Assembly (NCBI GenBank): GCA_007258455.2
Contig: VDFB02321321.1
Span: forward strand, 28,976 to 92,975
Length of the DNA: 64,000 bases
Source of the DNA: Sequoia sempervirens
Taxonomy: Eukaryota > Streptophyta > Pinopsida > Cupressales > Cupressaceae
Reading direction: 5' to 3'
Part shown: positions 58,050 through 64,000 of the stretch, in pieces
Layout: each line of letters starts with the position of its first letter
Numbering within the stretch: the stretch's first letter is position 1
Made by a program: the position numbers and the translations under genes
The notes under the pieces: model-generated
The model's input: the letters and a program-made list of their open reading frames with translations, nothing else
Told to the model about the DNA's origin: nothing
Database searches by the model: none

Positions 58050-59990
58050 TGTAATGTCCCCTTCTCGAGCATGATCTTCTTAGATGACCGTTGGCCAATT
58101 CTGGAGACTCGTAGGCTACTCAGACGGTTTGATTAGGGTTACTTGTATGGAGGTTGCGATTGTTCGTGAATTGGTGATTGAACTGTGGATTCCTTCTGGG
58201 TTTTCTGTGGGCTTCGCAGTGATATGTTTCTCTTGGCATTTTGAGCATTTTCTGGAATTTACTATTTTTAGTAAATTCTATTTCGTGCAGTGGTCCTATT
58301 GGTCTCGGCACAGTTGACCTTCCTCTTCAGTCGACTCAGTTGGCTTACTCAATTTTGGCTTTGGGGCATAACTGGAGAGATAAGTTGGATTATTTTTAAT
58401 TAAGTCATGTTTTAATGTTATATTTTAACATTGACCCCCTTGGCCTAGCAACTTCACTTTAAGTTGTTTTAAAAGATGTTCTTTATGGTGGGCGCCTCAT
58501 TTAAAGAATTAATTATATCTTTATTTAAAGATTTATTCCAAGCATAAGTTGGACGCCAACTTCAAGGAAGGAATAAAATTATAATTAAAAGTCAAAATTA
58601 CAGCTTTGAAGAAAGGGACGCCATCTTTTGGGGATTAGAGTTTGACTATGAAAGGAAGTTTAGGGTTTTGAGAAGGTGAACGGCAAATTATAAAAGGAAG
58701 CCTTTGGTTCTCATTTTAGCATCTTTTGTCTACAGGAATGTTATGCTGCCGGATTGGCTTTGGGATTGCTTCGAGGAATGTACGCCTCCTAGCTTGGCAT
58801 TGCTTCCCGCTTGAAAGATAGCAACTAGTGGTGAGATAGTATAGTTTGAGAGTCTTGCATTGGGATTTGTGCATTGTAATCAGCTTGTGGCTTTCTAGTT
58901 CAGATTTATGCATGTTAGAGAAATTCTGGAAATTGCATTTTTAGTACAGCAGATTGTCCTTTTTATTCATAAGTCAAAAAATACCAAAAAGATCCTTCTG
59001 GGTACTGTCTATTTCTTTCTGTCTGGTAGGGGCGACCCTTTTCTCCAGTTTGTAGATTTATTAGTGAAGTTTTGGATTTTTAAAGGCAGGTCGAACTTCT
59101 TGCTGGGCCGTACCATCTGTACTTGCATTGATTTTCGTGCATAAATTACTTAAGGTCTTTTGAGTGAGTTTCAGTGTTCTAATTTGGTCGCCATCTTCCT
59201 GGGATCATTTTGCAATTCGTCTCATGAAATTTGATTAAGTTTGAAGCAAGTTGTGAGTGAATTTGTGAGTTTCAGGGCTGCTGTTCATGCACATGGAAAA
59301 TAGGACTGTCACAAATCAGATTGTTAGGTTGGCTTTAATAATTGAGTTTTTGATCCAAGCCTTATTATTCAGTGAAGGAAACTCAATATATATTGTTGCA
59401 GCTCTATTTACATGTTGATTTACATTGATAGCAAGGCATTATCTTTCATATTGTAAGCTGACAGTAGTACTGATAGCAGTTGTTATTCTTGCTTATCTTG
59501 ATTTTGTAATGCTCAACTTTACATTCAGTAATTGCAATTGTAATTTCTTTATCTCCGCCCTATGGTAGCTCCTTTCCCACTCCGGGTTAGAAAGCACATT
59601 CTGGGTGTCGAGTTACTTTTAGCATTCTAGCTTATTCCCTTCAAAGCATTGTAATTCTTAGCACTCCGCCATATGGTTGCCTCAACTCCATACCGGATTG
59701 GGTAGCACATACTTGGTGTTGAGTTTTCTTTTAGTACTTGTAGTGTAGAAGATCCTCTGACCATATGTTCGCCATCATCGGCGCCATTCTTGGTTAGAGT
59801 TCCTTCCAGTTCTGTTCCTGCATTCAGATCCTCTGACCAATGCTCACACCTTGCCCACATCGAGATCCTGGTGTACATTCTGGTTAGAGTTGCTTCAGCA
59901 TCGTTTGGTTTAGATCTAACCTTAACGGGTGCGTTTGTTTGTAAACTGTTATTGAAAAATTTGAAAAAAAAATTGGCTCGAAATATTTTA
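58050..59990 (+). mobile_element. 5' LTR of the right-end Ty3/gypsy element
   Basis: Begins TGTAATGTCCCC, ends GGCTCGAAATATTTTA (final CA decayed to TA), 1941 bp, with the primer-binding site one base inside. Near-reverse-complement of the solo LTR at 38502-40486, and more distant from the LTR at 1192-2942. A perfect palindrome lies at 58255-58278. The left flank TTTTG (58045-58049) is the expected target-duplication half. Confidence 0.85.
58255..58278. repeat. Perfect 24-bp LTR palindrome (right-end element)
   Basis: Arms GAATTTACTA and TAGTAAATTC around TTTT, ~200 bp into U3. Confidence 0.85.
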
Positions 59991-59991
59991 G

Positions 59992-60004
59992 TGGTATCAG
60001 AGCC
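59992..60004 (+). other. Primer-binding site, initiator-Met tRNA
   Basis: TGGTATCAGAGCC, same site and spacing as in the PDS5-carrying element (1179-1190). Confidence 0.9.
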
Positions 60005-60033
60005 AAGATCTTGCCATCCTGTGAAACATATTG

Positions 60034-61515
60034 TCTATTAGTGACAGAGAAAAGAGATACATTGCAAGGGAAGACAAGAAGGCTGCGAGTCAGTTTCAAT
60101 TCTATCGGGCTCCAAAAGGTCAGACAGCTTCAGAAGTCTTGAGGGCTCATTGGGAGTCTTCTCAGGAAACAGATATGGCAGAAGGTGAGAGATCAGTCGG
60201 GGGTAACGAGAGGTTTACCAGCAACAGAGATGATAGTGGAAAGGGAAGAGAGAGATCGATAAGTCCGGGAAAGAGATTTGAAAGGAAGATGGATGCCTTA
60301 ATGGATATGGTATCTCTCATGATGGGGAAAGTGGGTCAGAACACAACTCCATAGATTAACCCTGGACATAGAGGAGAACACAGTGCCTCCAACCAGCATG
60401 ATGGACATGCAGCTCAGCCTGTTTCAAACAACACTTACATCTCAGCCAAGCCATTCAAACCCACCTTCTTGGCACCAGTAAACACTCAACCTGAGCCTGA
60501 AGAGAATGCTTCATTCGTGGAGCAGTTGAGACTTGGCCGTGCGGAGTATGACTCTCTTTCTGATGACATCAAGATGGATATGTCCTATAATGATTTTATG
60601 GATCATAAAAGAAAGAATAAGGGACAAGGGAGACATTATGAGCAAAGAAGACCAACTGTTCAAGGGGATTTGTATCAAGCTGTCAACAAGGTTATACTTC
60701 CACACTATGACGGGAGTGATAACAGGTCAGCTTGAGCTTGGATACAAAAGCTAGATAACTATCTAGCTCTTAGACCCATGGCGGAAGAGGAGGCGATTAA
60801 GTTCGCTATGTTACACCTAGATGGGGTGGCGCACGAGTGGTGGTACCATGGCCTAGTCACCTTGGGTCATCGGTCTATCACAACCTATGATGAGTTCACC
60901 AATAGGCTCATCGAGAGATTTGAGAAAAAAGATCTTGAAATACATTTCAGAGAATTGGCACAGTTGAGGCAGTATGGCACGGTTGATGCCTACATAGCTG
61001 AGTTCCAGAGACTTTCAGTCATGGTCACTGGAATCACAGAGAGGCGGTTGGTGATCCTTTTCAGTGAAGGATTGATGGAACCACTTAAGGGTTGGATTAA
61101 AGCTTTCGATCCACCCACCCTACAGGAGGCCATGAAGAAGGCAAGAAACATGGAGTGGGCAGCTCCTAAGGCAAAGTTTCAACCCAGGCCATCCTTCCAC
61201 AAAGGGGATAAAGGAAAAACACCTCATCAAAGACTTCCTTTGAGACCTCAGCATAATCCTCATGTCACAAGATTGGATCCTGAGACATTGAATGAACTCA
61301 GAAGAAAGGGGTTATGTTTCCGGTGTAGGGAAAAATGGTCTCAAGATCATGTTTGCCCAAAGGGAGTTAAATTTAATCATATTGAGTACTATTCAACTGG
61401 TGAAAGTAATTCTGATTTTTCAGACCAGCAATCTGATTTTGAAGATAGTGACATGGAAAGAGTTCCAGAAGAGAATGAAGATGAAAAGGAAAGCGGAGGA
61501 ATTTTGGCTCAACTT
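60034..61515 (+). pseudogene. Ty3/gypsy gag with zinc knuckle, nonsense mutations
   Basis: The expected ATG is ATT at 60037, by comparison with the leader at 1134. The same frame continues through TAG 60352-60354 and TGA 60733-60735 (a likely Trp codon) into the capsid domain at 60778-61060: a MLHLDGVAHEWWYHG block, YDEFTNRLIERFEK, LAQLRQYGTVDAYIAEFQRL. These are hallmarks of the Retrotrans_gag family, the virus-like particle shell protein. A zinc knuckle, CFRCREKWSQDHVC, is at 61315-61356, with Ser where the usual His stands at position 9. An acidic linker follows to ~61500. Two stops make it non-functional as read. Confidence 0.85.
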
Positions 61516-62050
61516 TCGAGCTTTCAAAGGAATGAATCCTTCAAGGTTCGAGGGATGATTAAGGGGCAGCGAATAGTTGCTTTGATTGACACCGGGGCAA
61601 CACATAACTTCATTGATGAAGTTGTGGTGGCAAAGAAGGGGCTGCAAACAGAAGAGTTTGAAGGCTTCAAGGTCATGGTTGCTGATGGATTCCATATCTC
61701 ATGCACCAAGAAGATCTCAAACATGACTATGCAGTTGGGAAATTATGAAGTCAAGGACGACTTCTATGTAGTCAACATTGGAGACACGGATGCCGTTCTA
61801 GGCATTCAATGGCTGCGTTCCCTTGGAGAGATCTCCTTAAATCTGCAAACTATGGAGCTCAAGTTTCAATCCGATGGGAAGAGGATAGTTCTTAGAGGAA
61901 TGTCCAATGGGGGTCCTCGGGTTGTGTCATTCAAGAGAATGGCAAGGCTGGTTCGTCATGATCAAGTTGAGTGGGTTGCAGAATGTATGATTCTTCCTGC
62001 TAGTCCGGTTGACACTAAAAGAGACTATCCTCCTGATGTTCAGTCTTTTT
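61516..62050 (+). pseudogene. Ty3/gypsy aspartic protease domain
   Basis: Continues in the gag frame. The catalytic D-T-G lies in VALIDTGATHNFIDE (GAC at 61588-61590), and the later VLGIQWLRSLGEI (61796-61834) is the second conserved protease block. A frame change in the T-run near 62044-62050 disconnects it from reverse transcriptase. Confidence 0.85.
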
Positions 62051-62986
62051 ACTCACAGAGAAGAGCAAGGTATTTGCTGATCTACCTCCTGGACCACCAC
62101 CTGAGCGGGGTTCGGAGAATATCATAGAGCTCAAGGAAGGAGCTAAACCCGTTATTACAACTCCCTATCGGTATCCTAAGAAGCAGAAGGATGATATCGA
62201 GAAAAACATTTAGGAGCTCTTGGAGATGGTTTCATTCGTCCAAGCAAGAGCCCTTTCGCATCTGCAGTGGTTCTTGTGAAGAAGAAGGATGGTACCATGC
62301 GCATGTGTGTGGACTATCGTGCTTTGAATCAAAGCACCATCAAAAACCGATACCCCATTCCAAGGATAGACGAGCTCATTGATGAGCTACATGGGGCCAA
62401 GTTCTTCTCGAAGATCGATTTGAGATCGGGCTACCACCAGATTCGAATGAGAGGGTCTGATGTTGAGAAGACAGCTTTCAGATGTCACTATGGCCACTTC
62501 GAGTTTCTAGTCATGCCATTTGGGCTGACTAATGCTCCTGCTACCTTCCAGTCTTGTATGAACAGAGTTTTTCAAAAGCAGTTAAGGAGGTTTGTGTTGA
62601 TATTCTTCTATGACATTTTGATTTACAGCAAGACTTGGAAAGAATATCTCAAGCACTTGGAGGAAGTACTTAGCATCTTAGAATCTGAGAGCCTGTTTGC
62701 CAAAGAGTCCAAATGTGAATTTGGAATGAAGGAGTTACTTTACCTTGGCCACATAATCAGTGCTGAGGGAGTAAAGGTTGATCCTGAAAAGATCAAGGCA
62801 GTTGTTGATTGGCCACCTCCTGAGAACTTGACTCAGTTGAAAGGGTTTTTGGGTCTGTGTGGATTTTATCGTAGATTTGTGAAAGGCTACTCATAGAATG
62901 CTGCTCCTCTTACTGATCTCACGAAAAAGGGAGCCTTTTGTTGGTTAGAAAAGGCTCAAACTACTTTTGATAAGTTTAAGAGGATC
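62051..62986 (+). pseudogene. Ty3/gypsy reverse transcriptase, catalytically altered
   Basis: Linker LPPGPPPERG (62077-62106) is in frame 3. TAG at 62211-62213 and a frame change near 62220-62226 precede the main RT frame 2: [20 protein letters not shown] (62270-), [38 protein letters not shown], then FFYDILIYS with TAT at 62609-62611. Families normally have Asp-Asp there (F-x-D-D), so one catalytic Asp is lost. [17 protein letters not shown] and [15 protein letters not shown] follow; TAG at 62894-62896. Each shift equals loss of one base. Chromovirus-like motif spelling, but no chromodomain is in view. Confidence 0.9.
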
Positions 62987-63400
62987 ATGAGCTCTTGTCC
63001 GGTTTTGGCTATTCCGGATTTCTCCAAGCCTTTCAAGCTACAGTGTGATGCATCCGGTGAAGGAGTTGGGGTTGTCTTGATGCAAAACAAACATCCAATA
63101 GTGTTCGAGAGTAGGAAGCTAAGAGGTGTTGAAAGAACCTACTCCATTTATGACAAGGAAATGCTTGCCATGATGCATGCATTAGCTAAGTTCAGACAGT
63201 ACTTGGTGGGAAACAAGTTCGTGGTTAAGACTGATCACAATAGTCTTAAACACTTCATGCATCAGAAGGATCTAAACAAGAGGCAACAAAAGTGGGTGAG
63301 TAAGCTTCAAGCTTACGACTTTGACATTGAGTATGTCAAAGGGAAAAATAACATTGTGGCTGATGCTCTGTCTAGGAGACCCCATTTGAGCTCATTGTGT
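62987..63400 (+). pseudogene. Ty3/gypsy RNase H domain
   Basis: Same frame as RT. KLQCDASGEGVGVVLMQ (63039-63090) with the first catalytic Asp, FESRKLRGVERTYSIYDKEM with the Glu, KTDHNSLKHFM and NNIVADALSRRP (63350-63385) with the terminal Asp. All expected acidic residues are present; the domain degrades the RNA strand during cDNA synthesis. Confidence 0.85.
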
Positions 63401-64000
63401 GAGCTTACCACTGATTGGAAGGACATGTTGCTTGCTGATTATGCCGAAAATCAGTTTGCAACCAGCATCATTGAGGGTACTTTTCATGACGAAAGGTACA
63501 AGGTGCTTGAGGGGTTGATACACTACAAGGGTAGAATCTTTCTGGTGGCTGATTCTAAGCTCAGGAAGAAGATTTTGTTGACATTTCATGACATTCCGCT
63601 TGTTGGTCACCAAGGATTCTTTAAGACATATAGGCAGATCCGGGAAAGATTTTCTTGGAAAGGGTTGAAAGGAGAAGTTCAACGCTACATTCAGGAGTGT
63701 CCCGTTTGTCAAATGAACAAGAATGAGCATACTCTACCAGCTGGTTTGCTACAACCTCTTCCTATTCCCAATAAAAAATGGGAAAGTATATCGATGGACT
63801 TCATCACAGGGTTGCCCAAGTCCAAGGGAAGGATTGTATCTATGTGGTAGTGGATAGACTAACAAAATTTGCTCACTTCTTCGCCATTACCAGCTCTTTT
63901 TCAGCAGCTCAAGTTGCAGATCTGTTTTTTCATGAGGTGTTTAGGTTACATGGGCTGCCAAAAAACATTGTGAGTGATAGGGACAGCAAGTTCCTAAGCA
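63401..64000 (+). pseudogene. Ty3/gypsy integrase (partial, frameshifted, runs off window)
   Basis: The HHCC zinc domain is present in frame 2: H in LLTFHDIPLVGHQG and the CPVC pair (63695-63712). The core begins [17 protein letters not shown] (63780-63828) with the first catalytic Asp, then a one-base loss near 63827-63831 moves the frame to 1, where [12 protein letters not shown] and [13 protein letters not shown] (second Asp) continue to the window end. Confidence 0.85.

Noticed and set aside
60031..60033. A TTG at 60031 as the gag start
   Set aside because: The related leader at 1134 has ATG in the position of ATT 60037, so a lost ATG explains the region better than a TTG start.

Overview
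The window is plant nuclear DNA, most likely from a large, repeat-rich seed-plant genome; a gymnosperm is my best guess. This rests on AT-rich sequence, spliceosomal introns, nested LTR retrotransposons, Helitron, hAT and LINE relics, and one host gene related to plant MBR1/MBR2 RING-H2 ubiquitin ligases. There are no bacterial operons, CRISPR arrays or intact rRNA/tRNA genes. Nearly everything outside 43.3-45.8 kb is mobile DNA in various states of decay.

Left end (1-2942): an LTR retrotransposon on the minus strand. It has a 1.75 kb LTR, an initiator-Met tRNA primer-binding site, a leader, and then, where gag should be, an open reading frame of at least 348 codons. Residues ~32-230 of that frame resemble the N-terminal HEAT region of the plant cohesin regulator PDS5. 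An element of the same LTR superfamily, with the same leader and a gag-pol region, lies on the plus strand at the right end (58050-64000). Together they look like a gene-carrying non-autonomous element and a relative of its helper.

2943-15851: a large plus-strand Ty3-type (possibly Tat-like) element remnant. It holds a 21-bp minisatellite, a decayed proline/serine-rich coding region with 9-residue repeats and a G-patch motif, C/T-rich spacer, and a tandem arrangement of 3' internal segment, LTR, 3' internal segment, LTR, each LTR preceded by its polypurine tract. 15852-28850: AT-rich DNA with a 1.93 kb insertion bounded by a perfect 19-bp target duplication, a Helitron helicase relic, a 1.7 kb LTR carrying 5S-rRNA-like control elements, a 158-bp foldback element, a local duplication and two tRNA-like units.

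28851-42828: three copies of a local repeat unit interrupted by solo LTRs with target duplications CCATT and TGAGG and by a truncated minus-strand gag-protease element; then a hAT transposase relic split by an LTR that is itself split by a solo LTR (target duplication CTGAC); then another LTR fragment. 43324-45787: the 5' part of the MBR-like host gene. Its RING exons are not visible, so they lie beyond the window or are lost.

45788-58049: more nested elements: a solo LTR, a long unrecognised gag-like minus-strand reading frame, a region with about eight hairpin-forming repeats, a LINE reverse-transcriptase relic, a copia-like LTR, and an apparent very long LTR with seven ~228-bp repeats, a TATA box and 68-bp repeats, into which the right-end element has inserted. 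All identifications are by eye; no database search was possible.
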